Virus record (IMG/VR): IMGVR_UViG_3300037156_000040
Coordinates: 1 to 40,548 of that record
Reading direction: 5' to 3' (one strand)
Length of the DNA stretch: 40,548 nucleotides
From: a virus
This document shows positions 1-6,210 of the stretch, one piece after another; position 1 is the first letter of the stretch, and every line of letters starts with the position of its first letter. A program made the translations under genes and the position numbers. The notes beneath the pieces were generated by a model. It was not told where the DNA came from. It saw nothing but the letters and a program-made list of their open reading frames with translations, and searched no databases.

Positions 1-2
1 CT

Positions 3-116
3 GGGGCTAGGGCTTGGGCTGGGGCTTGGGCTGGGGCTGGGGCTAGGGCTAGGGCTGGGGCTTGGGCTTGGGCTAGGGCTAGGGCTTGGGCTAGGGCTTG
101 GGCTTGGGCTTGGGCT
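3..116 (+). repeat. NGGGCT hexamer array, left-end version (19 units)
   Basis: Nineteen perfect 6-bp units in which only the first base varies (G, A or T, never C). In codons this is (GGG/AGG/TGG)-GCT, order G R W G W G G R R G W W R R W R W W W. It abuts the same unique flank as the 35-unit version at 40230-40439. Confidence 0.95.
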
Positions 117-185
117 TACGACGAAGCACCTTACTGGTCTGCCGCCGCTGAGAAGCTTCTTGCCCTACTAGGAGATACTAAATGA
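3..185 (+). CDS. C-terminal part of the GA/RA/WA repeat protein (5' partial)
   Basis: Reads in frame from the left edge as 19 dipeptides of the form (G/R/W)-A, each encoded by NGGGCT. A unique tail starting [15 protein letters not shown] and ending GDTK follows, with stop TGA at 183-185. The tail is identical to the end of the gene at 39744-40508, so this is the same gene entered from its middle because the circular genome was opened in the repeat. The order of repeat units differs from the copy at the right end (see findings). The stop overlaps the ATG of the YopX-like gene as ATGA. Confidence 0.85.
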   Translation, partial: GARAWAGAWAGAGARARAGAWAWARARAWARAWAWAWAYDEAPYWSAAAEKLLALLGDTK

Positions 186-225
186 GAGAACAACGACCAA
201 TTAAGTTTAGAGCGTGGCATCAAGC
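100..225. repeat. Terminal overlap, left copy
   Basis: These 126 bases are identical to 40423-40548 and end exactly at the window's last base. Upstream of position 100 the two copies disagree. This is the signature of a circular or permuted assembly, not a true direct terminal repeat, which would be identical from base 1. Confidence 0.9.
170..189 (+). repeat. Gene-junction repeat AGGAGATACTAAATGAGAGA, copy A
   Basis: This 20-bp block contains the Shine-Dalgarno AGGAG, the last codons of the upstream gene (..GDTK-stop) and the first codons of the next gene (MRE). It recurs exactly at 39732-39751 and, slightly altered, at 580-601. It sets up ATGA-type translational coupling. Confidence 0.85.
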
Positions 226-601
226 AGGTCTATCAAAGCCAGAGGACAACAGGTACGCAATGACCTATTGGAAGCTTGGTCAAGGATTAGATAATAGCTG
301 GTTCTACACCCACGCCAAAGCAGTCATGCAATACACCGGCCTCAAGGATAAGAACGGGGTTGAGATATATGAGGGGGACGTGATCCATATGAAAGAGGGA
401 AGTTATAGTCCGATTGTCAAAAAAGACGGGCAGACTGGTAGCAAAAATCTTGTTGTTGAGTGGAGTAAAGGACTCACAGGATTTTATCCATTTAATGACT
501 ACGATAGTGACTGTCAAGCATACCCAAACCTCGGCACGGCACTTGTAGTAGGTAACATCTACGAGAACCCTAACCTACTAGGAGATACTACTAATGAGTG
601 A
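182..601 (+). CDS. YopX-family phage protein
   Basis: 139 residues. The N-terminus IKFRAWH, the centre MQYTGLKDKNGVEIYEGDVI and the end VVGNIYENPNLL are the hallmarks of the YopX family (PF09643), a common small phage protein of unknown biochemical function. The ATG overlaps the upstream stop, and AGGAG at 170-174 is a good ribosome site. It is a late member of the operon that begins around 35.8 kb and wraps across the window ends. Its C-terminus (NLLGDTTNE) carries the same junction motif that precedes it, which suggests the cassette ends are recycled. Confidence 0.9.
   Translation: MREQRPIKFRAWHQAGLSKPEDNRYAMTYWKLGQGLDNSWFYTHAKAVMQYTGLKDKNGVEIYEGDVIHMKEGSYSPIVKKDGQTGSKNLVVEWSKGLTGFYPFNDYDSDCQAYPNLGTALVVGNIYENPNLLGDTTNE
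580..601 (+). repeat. Gene-junction repeat, diverged copy B
   Basis: AGGAGATACTACTAATGAGTGA resembles the 20-bp junction at 170-189 with a CT insertion and one substitution. It again combines the end of one gene with the Shine-Dalgarno and start of the next. Confidence 0.7.
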
Positions 602-809
602 GAATAAATCATCGGACTATATTAAGCGCTTAGAGCGTCGCAGGAAGTGGCTGGAAAGTCGGGTATCAGTTTACACAGGTACGAGCGATAGCCACGATCA
701 GGCCGAACTGTCCGCACTTAACTGGGCTATTCCCGTACTGGAAAAAGTTACCCGAGATAACCATATACTAGCCTTTATAGAAGCTGGTATAGAAATGGGG
801 AAGATATGA
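594..809 (+). CDS. Small conserved phage protein, helical
   Basis: 71 residues, charged N-terminal helix (YIKRLERRRKWLESRV), then an Ala/Glu-rich stretch (DQAELSALNWAIPVLEKV). This two-helix pattern is typical of small phage operon proteins of unknown function. The start lies 8 bases inside the YopX-like gene, with AGGAG at 580-584. No catalytic motif visible. Confidence 0.7.
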   Translation: MSENKSSDYIKRLERRRKWLESRVSVYTGTSDSHDQAELSALNWAIPVLEKVTRDNHILAFIEAGIEMGKI

Positions 810-1006
810 GTAACTTAGTCGCTATGACCCAACCAAACAACACCTGTCCCAACTGTGATAACGGTTACTACTACCACAACGGTAACGAGATGAAATGCTC
901 CAACTGCAACGGTTCAGGAGTAGTTACCAGTAAGTCAGATACCCCCTACGGCGAAGTAGCCAAGCCTGGTGGAACCTACCCCAAGTCCAATAACAAGATA
1001 ACTTAA
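806..1006 (+). CDS. Mini zinc-hairpin protein (DnaJ-type CxxC repeats)
   Basis: 66 residues, with CPNC and CSNCNGSG about 17 residues apart, the spacing of one zinc module of the DnaJ cysteine-rich domain. The rest is a short hydrophilic tail. Similar single-module proteins lie at 12328, 36395 and 38688 in this genome. The start overlaps the previous stop as ATGA. Function unknown; protein- or RNA-binding zinc adaptor is the usual guess. Confidence 0.75.
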   Translation: MSNLVAMTQPNNTCPNCDNGYYYHNGNEMKCSNCNGSGVVTSKSDTPYGEVAKPGGTYPKSNNKIT

Positions 1007-1031
1007 CATAATACGGTATTACTGTTATACT
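1003..1031 (+). promoter_or_regulatory. Sigma70-type promoter with operator dyad in the spacer
   Basis: TTAACA (1003-1008), 17-base spacer, TATACT (1026-1031) with extended TG at 1023-1024. The spacer holds the perfect dyad TAATAC-G-GTATTA (1009-1021). A second perfect inverted repeat, TATTACTG (1017-1024) / CAGTAATA (1037-1044), overlaps the -10. It drives the ribbon-helix-helix gene, so autoregulation is likely. Confidence 0.7.
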
Positions 1032-1057
1032 GAAAGCAGTAATAAAGGATACATACT

Positions 1058-1264
1058 ATGAAGAACTTAACACTTACATTAGAATCTGCCGAACACAAAC
1101 TTTGGAAGCAGTTGGCCGTAAACACTGACACAAGCCTCAAAGAGCTAGTTCGCTACGCAATGGCTAATACTTACTTCACCACGGGCGAGTATAAGGGCAA
1201 AAGTTACAATCAAATCCTAGTAGATGCTGGTAAGTTCGCTATCGAGGATAAACAAGATAACTAA
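1058..1264 (+). CDS. Ribbon-helix-helix (Arc/CopG-like) DNA-binding protein
   Basis: 68 residues. The N-terminal strand MKNLTLTLESAEHKLWKQL is followed by two helices (LAVNTDTSLKELVRYAM), the ribbon-helix-helix layout in which the first strand reads the major groove as a dimer. The tail after residue 40 is hydrophilic. It has its own promoter with two overlapping dyads and the ribosome site AAAGGA, so it probably represses itself and possibly the following genes. The fold is inferred by pattern only. Confidence 0.6.
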   Translation: MKNLTLTLESAEHKLWKQLAVNTDTSLKELVRYAMANTYFTTGEYKGKSYNQILVDAGKFAIEDKQDN

Positions 1265-1274
1265 GGAGAACGAT

Positions 1275-2312
1275 ATGCCAAAGTCTGAGTCCAATAAGGC
1301 AGAGACAGAGTACCAGAGCGGCATGATCGAGATTAAGCCAGGTAAGAACAAGAAAGTATTGGAGGTAAGGGTGTTTGGCCAGAAGTTCGTTCCTGAGTCC
1401 CCCCAACCTACAAAGGGACTTCTAAAGAAACTCATCGACGGTGAGATTAAGCCAATGCTAGACGACGAACCACAGAGCCCGATACTGGAGACTACCGATC
1501 CGATATTCAGTTTCGAGGATGTCGCTAGATCAATGATGAATGACCCCGCCGAAGCTCTCAATCAACCTGACGACAACATAGTTGTACTCACGGCGAAAGA
1601 TCTCAAGGCATTAGTTGCCGACCAACCATCCAACCAGGCAGAGACAGTAGACGGCTACAAGGTTCACACCAAAGACCAGTGTACCCCTCCATGCCCGTTC
1701 CACGCCCCGTCAGACCACCCGCTAAAGAACTCACCGATGCTTATAAGGAGCGATAAGAACTTCTTAGTAGAACGACTATGTGAACACAGCATCGGCCACT
1801 CTGACCCCGATTCGGTCGCCTACATGGAGGTTCACGGTATTAAAGCTATGGGCGTACATGGTTGTGACGGCTGTTGTACTGGCGAGACGCTTACGGCGGC
1901 ATTACCGCCTCACGAGGACTCCAAACCTGCAGTAGCTCCCGATGCCAACCCTGCCAAGCTCCCATACAGAGAGGAGTTAGAGGACATACTATATCAACTC
2001 TTGGGAAGACATGTCCGACAAGATATTGATTTAGCTCACCCATTTAGCCACGATAAGGATTACTCCTACAAAGACTACGAGAGCGCAAAGCTGATAAACA
2101 ACTACAAGAACTCACAGTCAAAGGAAATGCCGAGTACAATCGACGCTATCCAATCCCTTATTACGAGAGCCCAAGTAGATGAGCTACAGCAAATAGCGGA
2201 TCTTACGCCCTGTAACGCTCACGAGAAGCCCTCATGTGGCTGTGCGGACTGGATACACGACAATGTAATGCAGCGTATCTCAGAACTTAACCAGGAGAAC
2301 AATGAGTCATGA
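1275..2312 (+). CDS. Cys/His-rich phage protein with HGCDGCC motif
   Basis: 345 residues. The ATG at 1275 is chosen because AAGGAG sits 6 bases upstream; an upstream in-frame start at 1224 overlaps the previous gene and lacks a ribosome site. A central segment (about residues 130-205) has CTPPCPFHAPSDHPLK, CEHSIGHSDPD and MGVHGCDGCC, a block I recognise from hypothetical proteins of phages of Gram-positive hosts and which looks metal-binding. A second Cys pair (CGCADW) is near the C-terminus. The N-terminal 100 residues are acidic and probably disordered. Function unknown. Confidence 0.7.
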   Translation: MPKSESNKAETEYQSGMIEIKPGKNKKVLEVRVFGQKFVPESPQPTKGLLKKLIDGEIKPMLDDEPQSPILETTDPIFSFEDVARSMMNDPAEALNQPDDNIVVLTAKDLKALVADQPSNQAETVDGYKVHTKDQCTPPCPFHAPSDHPLKNSPMLIRSDKNFLVERLCEHSIGHSDPDSVAYMEVHGIKAMGVHGCDGCCTGETLTAALPPHEDSKPAVAPDANPAKLPYREELEDILYQLLGRHVRQDIDLAHPFSHDKDYSYKDYESAKLINNYKNSQSKEMPSTIDAIQSLITRAQVDELQQIADLTPCNAHEKPSCGCADWIHDNVMQRISELNQENNES

Positions 2313-2527
2313 GTATTAAGATTTGCGGCCGACCCGCCACCGTTGAATACGACTGGGCTGGGAAGTTCTACAAGAGTTGCTTGGAGCACGCTAATCAGGT
2401 GGCCACGTTAGGAGAGTTTATCGGGAGTCCGATTAGGGCCAGAGTGATCGATACCGATGAGACGTGCAAAAGCCAAGACGAAGCCCCCGAGGAAGTTCCC
2501 CCCACCCCAGAGGTACCCCATGAGTAA
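2309..2527 (+). CDS. Small hypothetical protein
   Basis: 72 residues, beginning MSIKICGRPATVEYDW and ending in a Glu/Pro-rich tail. Three cysteines may bind metal (CGRP, SCLEH, ETC). It overlaps the upstream stop as ATGA and is translationally coupled. No family recognised. Confidence 0.65.
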   Translation: MSIKICGRPATVEYDWAGKFYKSCLEHANQVATLGEFIGSPIRARVIDTDETCKSQDEAPEEVPPTPEVPHE

Positions 2528-3248
2528 GGGCTGGCACATCATGCACGAGAAGCGAGACGGCTTCACGATCTACTTTGGTAACCAACCTGGCGCACGGTTC
2601 ATTAGTTTTCACTTCCCGCTACACAATGGGTGGAAAAGCTCAAGCTGGCTCAAGGGTGGCTTTGATTACTACCAGCCCGCAATATTGACGGGTCGCTTAG
2701 CGGGCACAAATAAGGAGAGTAAGTGGCATATGCTCCCTGAGTTCTTAGTACCAGCTAAGGCTGCCCATCTGTGGAGAATGAGACGCAAGACCTACAGGAC
2801 TGTGTGGAATAGCGATAACCACGGTGCGGTCAAGAAGCCCAAATCTACCCCCGACTCAAACACTAGAGACCAAGCAGTCATGCAAGAATCAGAATGGTCA
2901 CAGATCAGCGGTCAGCTCATGGTACTGGCGAGAAAAGACCTACCAGCAATGGAGTACGCCCGAGAGTACAAGCGCCTCATATCTAAGCAGGCTGAAATTA
3001 TCTCCCTCCTCCTCCAAGAAGCAGAAGACAGAGGGTATCGTCGTGGTGCAATAGAGGAGCTGGAGAGATTCATTAAAGAAGCGGAACCGTGGTGGAACAG
3101 TGTCATGGAGGGGCTAGTACTGTTTGGTTCACACCAGTTTAACGGTAAGGGCTACAAGTCATGTAATGTTTGTGGTTTTGCTCCACTGGCAATGAAAGAC
3201 CACCTCACCGACAGATTATCCCAGCTAACAGATAAGGAGAGTAAGTGA
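2520..3248 (+). CDS. Hypothetical early-operon protein
   Basis: 242 residues from the ATG at 2520, which overlaps the preceding stop (ATGAGTAA) and has GAGG just upstream. A longer frame from 2457 would run through the neighbouring gene and gives an implausible Pro/Lys N-terminus. The first 90 residues are aromatic-rich (WHIMHEKRDGFTIYFG), the middle is helical and charged, and one CNVC pair lies near the C-terminus. No family recognised. Confidence 0.65.
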   Translation: MSKGWHIMHEKRDGFTIYFGNQPGARFISFHFPLHNGWKSSSWLKGGFDYYQPAILTGRLAGTNKESKWHMLPEFLVPAKAAHLWRMRRKTYRTVWNSDNHGAVKKPKSTPDSNTRDQAVMQESEWSQISGQLMVLARKDLPAMEYAREYKRLISKQAEIISLLLQEAEDRGYRRGAIEELERFIKEAEPWWNSVMEGLVLFGSHQFNGKGYKSCNVCGFAPLAMKDHLTDRLSQLTDKESK

Positions 3249-3754
3249 TGAGTAAATCTGTAGACCAACATTTCCGTGACTGGTTCAATGAGCCATTTGG
3301 CTACGGATACGGAAGCGGTGAGGAATCAATCCTTTATCAGTTGAGGGCAATGGTTGAGCTTCTACATTGGAACGAACAAGGTAAGAACTACACTTATGAC
3401 TATAAGGAGCTTGAGGATGGCTTAGGCGAAGCTACAGCATGGTTATTGATAAACGCTCTATGTAAGAACGGTGATATTGATTATGGTACGAGCCCTCGTT
3501 ATGGATGGTTTTACGGTTGTCGCAAAACTCTGGTTGACTATATTAAGTCACACGAAGTCGAGGATATGTACAACGTGGTCGCTGATTACGATAGTGACTA
3601 CCATCACTGTTCCGAGGACTACTGTGATTGCTACCCTAGTGGCCAGCGTCACGAAAGGTGTAGATTCAACCCCTTTTGGAACGACACCCCAGAGGCAATA
3701 CCGAACACCCACGACTCAGGCTTGGCAGAATCTAACGATGCCAAACAATCGTGA
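3248..3754 (+). CDS. Hypothetical acidic, aromatic protein with Cys/His cluster
   Basis: 168 residues, starting at ATG 3248 in the stop-start overlap TGATG. The N-terminal 110 residues are helical with many Tyr and Trp. The cluster HHCSEDYCDCYPSGQRHERC (about residues 118-137) could bind one zinc. Last gene of the left-hand operon before a new promoter at 3777. Confidence 0.65.
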   Translation: MSKSVDQHFRDWFNEPFGYGYGSGEESILYQLRAMVELLHWNEQGKNYTYDYKELEDGLGEATAWLLINALCKNGDIDYGTSPRYGWFYGCRKTLVDYIKSHEVEDMYNVVADYDSDYHHCSEDYCDCYPSGQRHERCRFNPFWNDTPEAIPNTHDSGLAESNDAKQS

Positions 3755-3773
3755 ACGACTGTAACTGTAGGAG

Positions 3774-3782
3774 TGATATACT
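3774..3782 (+). promoter_or_regulatory. Extended -10 promoter of a leaderless gene
   Basis: TGATATACT at 3774-3782 (TGN plus TATACT) lies 6 bases before the ATG at 3789, so transcription should begin at or within a base or two of the start codon. Confidence 0.55.
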
Positions 3783-3788
3783 AATTCT

Positions 3789-4016
3789 ATGTTAGATGAT
3801 ATAGGGTTTAGAGACTATTGGTTCCGTATCGCACCGCTATGGGTGTTAGAGGTAAGCTATAGGGAATACCTAGAATTACAAAGACCAAACATTAGCTTTC
3901 AATTCAATGAGCGTGCCATCCGTAATCCTAAACAACGCAAAGATCAGATATTAAAACAAGAAATACTAGACTTTAGTAACGCAATTAAGGATGGGTGGTA
4001 TACTAACCTTAACTAA
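3789..4016 (+). CDS. Small protein ahead of the terminase genes, probably leaderless
   Basis: 75 residues, rich in aromatic and charged residues (FRDYWFRIAPLWVLEVSYREYLE). It has no Shine-Dalgarno; a -10 box ends 6 bases before the ATG. A further -10-like TGGTATACT inside its 3' end (around 3997-4005) could feed the terminase genes. Position just before the terminases suggests a role in packaging, but nothing in the sequence shows it. Confidence 0.55.
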   Translation: MLDDIGFRDYWFRIAPLWVLEVSYREYLELQRPNISFQFNERAIRNPKQRKDQILKQEILDFSNAIKDGWYTNLN

Positions 4017-4030
4017 TAGGTGGACAAAAG

Positions 4031-4420
4031 GTGCCGTTTCCTAATCCTGATACCCAGTTTAAGAAAGGTGTAGCCCCCAACCCCAACGGCAGACCAAAGG
4101 GCAGTTTAAGTCTATCCACTCACATTCAAAAGTTACTCAATGATGAGGAGTTCACCCTAGAAAACTTCTTATTTAACGGTAAGACATTTAAGGGCGCACC
4201 CATTAAAGCAATCATTACCGTCGCTATCATGCAGGCCATGCAAGGCGATAACAAATGGGCAGAGTGGTTAGCGAAGCATGGCTATGGAACTGGTGGCGAT
4301 CCTGGTACAGTTAATGTAATCATACCGATTTATGGAGGTATCAGTGGACGACCAGAGGAAGTTAGTGTTTCAGGACACATCAGCAACACGAAGAGTATTC
4401 CAACTCACGAAGAGAATTAG
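4031..4420 (+). CDS. DUF5681-like protein, candidate small terminase subunit
   Basis: 129 residues from GTG 4031. The N-terminus contains GVAPNPNGRPKGSLSL, the DUF5681 signature found in proteins encoded next to large terminases. The helical middle may bind DNA. The gene directly precedes and overlaps the large terminase frame, the usual small-terminase position. The role rests on position and motif and is not proven; the protein would select the packaging site and regulate the large subunit. Confidence 0.65.
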   Translation: MPFPNPDTQFKKGVAPNPNGRPKGSLSLSTHIQKLLNDEEFTLENFLFNGKTFKGAPIKAIITVAIMQAMQGDNKWAEWLAKHGYGTGGDPGTVNVIIPIYGGISGRPEEVSVSGHISNTKSIPTHEEN

Positions 4421-5645
4421 AGCGGTAGCTGGGGGAACCTCGGCTTCTAAGACGATCTCAATTCTTGTTTGGTTAATAGATTATGCCCAAACGAACAACA
4501 ACGAACTCATCACTGTAGTCTCTGAAACTTATCCGCACCTATCAGACGGAGCTATTCGTGACTTTCAGCTAATCATGAAGGACAGAGGTTATTGGAGTGA
4601 TGATAACTGGCACGACACCAAACATGAGTACGCCTTCCACACAGGGTCTAAGATCGAGTTTAGAGCTATTGATACCTATGGTAAGGCGCACGGCCCTCGT
4701 AGGGACATACTATTCATTAACGAGTGTAACAACCTAGATTATAAAATTGCCGACCAACTAATGACCCGTACTCGTAAGCTTACTTGGCTCGACTGGAACC
4801 CAACCCATGAGTTCTGGTTCTATACCGAGCTTATCCCCCACAGAGATGATATAGATTTCATTACCCTAACTTATAAAGACAACGAAGCTCTAGATCCTGT
4901 AGTCATTAACGAGATTGAGTCCCACCGTCACAATAAACAATGGTGGCGAGTGTACGGGGAAGGACAGTTGGGTGAGATAGATTCTAGGATTTACACAGGT
5001 TGGGGGATTATTGATGAGATCCCACACGAAGCCAAACTTGAGCGTAGAGGTCTGGACTTTGGTTACTCTAACGACCCAGCGGCATTGCTTGATATTTACA
5101 AATACAACGGCGGGATTATATTAGACGAGAGATTCTACCAAAAAGGTATGAGTAATCGTGCTATCGCTGAGTACTTAAAGAACTGTGAAGACCCTCAAAC
5201 CCTAGTCTATGCCGACTCTTCAGAGCCCAAGAGTATAGATGAGATCGCAACCTACGGAGTTCCAATTATAGGAGCTAATAAAGGCCCAGGGAGTGTTAAC
5301 CAGGGTATCGCCTATGTCCAAGACCAGAGGATTAGTGTTACCAAGCGAAGTGTTAACTTAATTAAAGAGTACAGAAACTACCTATGGATCGAGGATAAGG
5401 ATGGTACGATCCTCAATAAGCCAGAAGATATAAACAACCACTTAATGGATGCTATGAGATACGGGTTGGAGTCCTTCGTCTACTCGTTCAAGCGAGAAGC
5501 AGGGATCGTAACCCCTCATGCGTTTGATACTAAACCTAAATCGTTTATAGTTAATGAGAACGGAGAGGCTGAGGCTTATCACATAGACCCCAAAGCTATC
5601 GCCGCAAGTAAGCAAGAAGATAATAGGGACTGGATGTACAGATGA
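4344..5645 (+). CDS. terL: Large terminase subunit (PBSX/Terminase_3 type)
   Basis: 433 residues from GTG 4344, preferred over ATG 4332 because GGAGG ends about 6 bases before the GTG while the ATG has no ribosome site. N-terminal ATPase: Walker A GGTSASKT (residues 30-37) and Walker B DILFINEC (about 121-128). C-terminal RNase H-like nuclease: LDFGYSNDPAA, VYADSSEPKSIDE and HLMDAMRYGLES carry the expected metal-binding acids. It cuts and pumps DNA into the prohead through the portal encoded downstream. Confidence 0.93.
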   Translation: MDDQRKLVFQDTSATRRVFQLTKRIRAVAGGTSASKTISILVWLIDYAQTNNNELITVVSETYPHLSDGAIRDFQLIMKDRGYWSDDNWHDTKHEYAFHTGSKIEFRAIDTYGKAHGPRRDILFINECNNLDYKIADQLMTRTRKLTWLDWNPTHEFWFYTELIPHRDDIDFITLTYKDNEALDPVVINEIESHRHNKQWWRVYGEGQLGEIDSRIYTGWGIIDEIPHEAKLERRGLDFGYSNDPAALLDIYKYNGGIILDERFYQKGMSNRAIAEYLKNCEDPQTLVYADSSEPKSIDEIATYGVPIIGANKGPGSVNQGIAYVQDQRISVTKRSVNLIKEYRNYLWIEDKDGTILNKPEDINNHLMDAMRYGLESFVYSFKREAGIVTPHAFDTKPKSFIVNENGEAEAYHIDPKAIAASKQEDNRDWMYR

Positions 5646-5863
5646 GATTCTTTATGACGTTCCACTCTCGTATGTTCCCCGAAGCCCCTAAAATGCAGGC
5701 GTGGCGTTGTGGTTGTGGGCGAATTATCTTTAAGGGAAATACAGAGAACATAGTGGTAGCTAATGATATTGGAGTACCGTGGGAGGCATTTGAGCCAGGC
5801 CAGCAGATGATCGAGATCCAATGTCATAGTTGTAAGAATCTGTACCGAATTTTATTTCAATAA
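5642..5863 (+). CDS. Small zinc-ribbon protein
   Basis: 73 residues, with WRCGCGRIIF and CHSCKNLY about 40 residues apart forming a CxC...CxxC zinc ribbon. The start overlaps the terminase stop as ATGA. Located between terminase and portal; no specific role known. Confidence 0.6.
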   Translation: MRFFMTFHSRMFPEAPKMQAWRCGCGRIIFKGNTENIVVANDIGVPWEAFEPGQQMIEIQCHSCKNLYRILFQ

Positions 5864-5872
5864 GGAGGCCGT

Positions 5873-6163
5873 ATGAGCCGTTTAGCATGTCAAGGTAGCG
5901 ACCCAGTAGAATATCGCTTATTAAATCATGTACGCAGTAGAGGAGAGGGGATTGAGATGATCAATCGCCCTTGTAAGTCAGAGGGCGAGATTCTGATCAT
6001 TGATGAATATGAGACTCGTAAGATATATATACCCCCGAACAGTAAAGCTCGTCGGGAGAAATTGAGGACAGACCACTGGGCGGATGCATCAGAGCGTGCA
6101 GGCGGATCAAGCTACTATCTGTGTATGCGTCATTATAGGGAGCGTGGTACAATACAACCATAG
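5873..6163 (+). CDS. Small hypothetical protein
   Basis: 96 residues, preceded by AAGGAGG. A short beta-rich segment (EILIIDEYETRKIYIPP) sits between Cys-containing ends. No family recognised. Its 3' end overlaps the -10 element of the promoter-attenuator cassette in front of the portal gene. Confidence 0.6.
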   Translation: MSRLACQGSDPVEYRLLNHVRSRGEGIEMINRPCKSEGEILIIDEYETRKIYIPPNSKARREKLRTDHWADASERAGGSSYYLCMRHYRERGTIQP

Positions 6164-6210
6164 GCTTAAGCCCCAATTTTTGAGGGGCTTTTTGTAATTA
6201 AAGGAGTATT
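6145..6210 (+). promoter_or_regulatory. Promoter-attenuator cassette 1 (portal module)
   Basis: TGG-TACAAT (-10 at 6148-6153), 8 bases, AGGC (6162-6165) at the expected start, then a terminator hairpin and AAAGGAG before the portal ATG. One of eight such cassettes. No good -35; the extended TGG probably compensates. Confidence 0.65.
6169..6194 (+). terminator. Intrinsic terminator / attenuator 1
   Basis: AGCCCC (6169-6174) pairs with GGGGCT (6184-6189), followed by TTTTT. It ends about 33 nt after the cassette's AGGC element. Confidence 0.85.

Noticed and set aside
1-225. True direct terminal repeat
   Set aside because: Identity with the right end begins only at base 100; a real terminal repeat would match from the first base. 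An assembly overlap fits better.
1217-1561. 114-codon minus-strand frame opposite the HGCDGCC gene
   Set aside because: Low-complexity Ser/Leu composition, no ribosome site, fully antisense to a well-supported gene.
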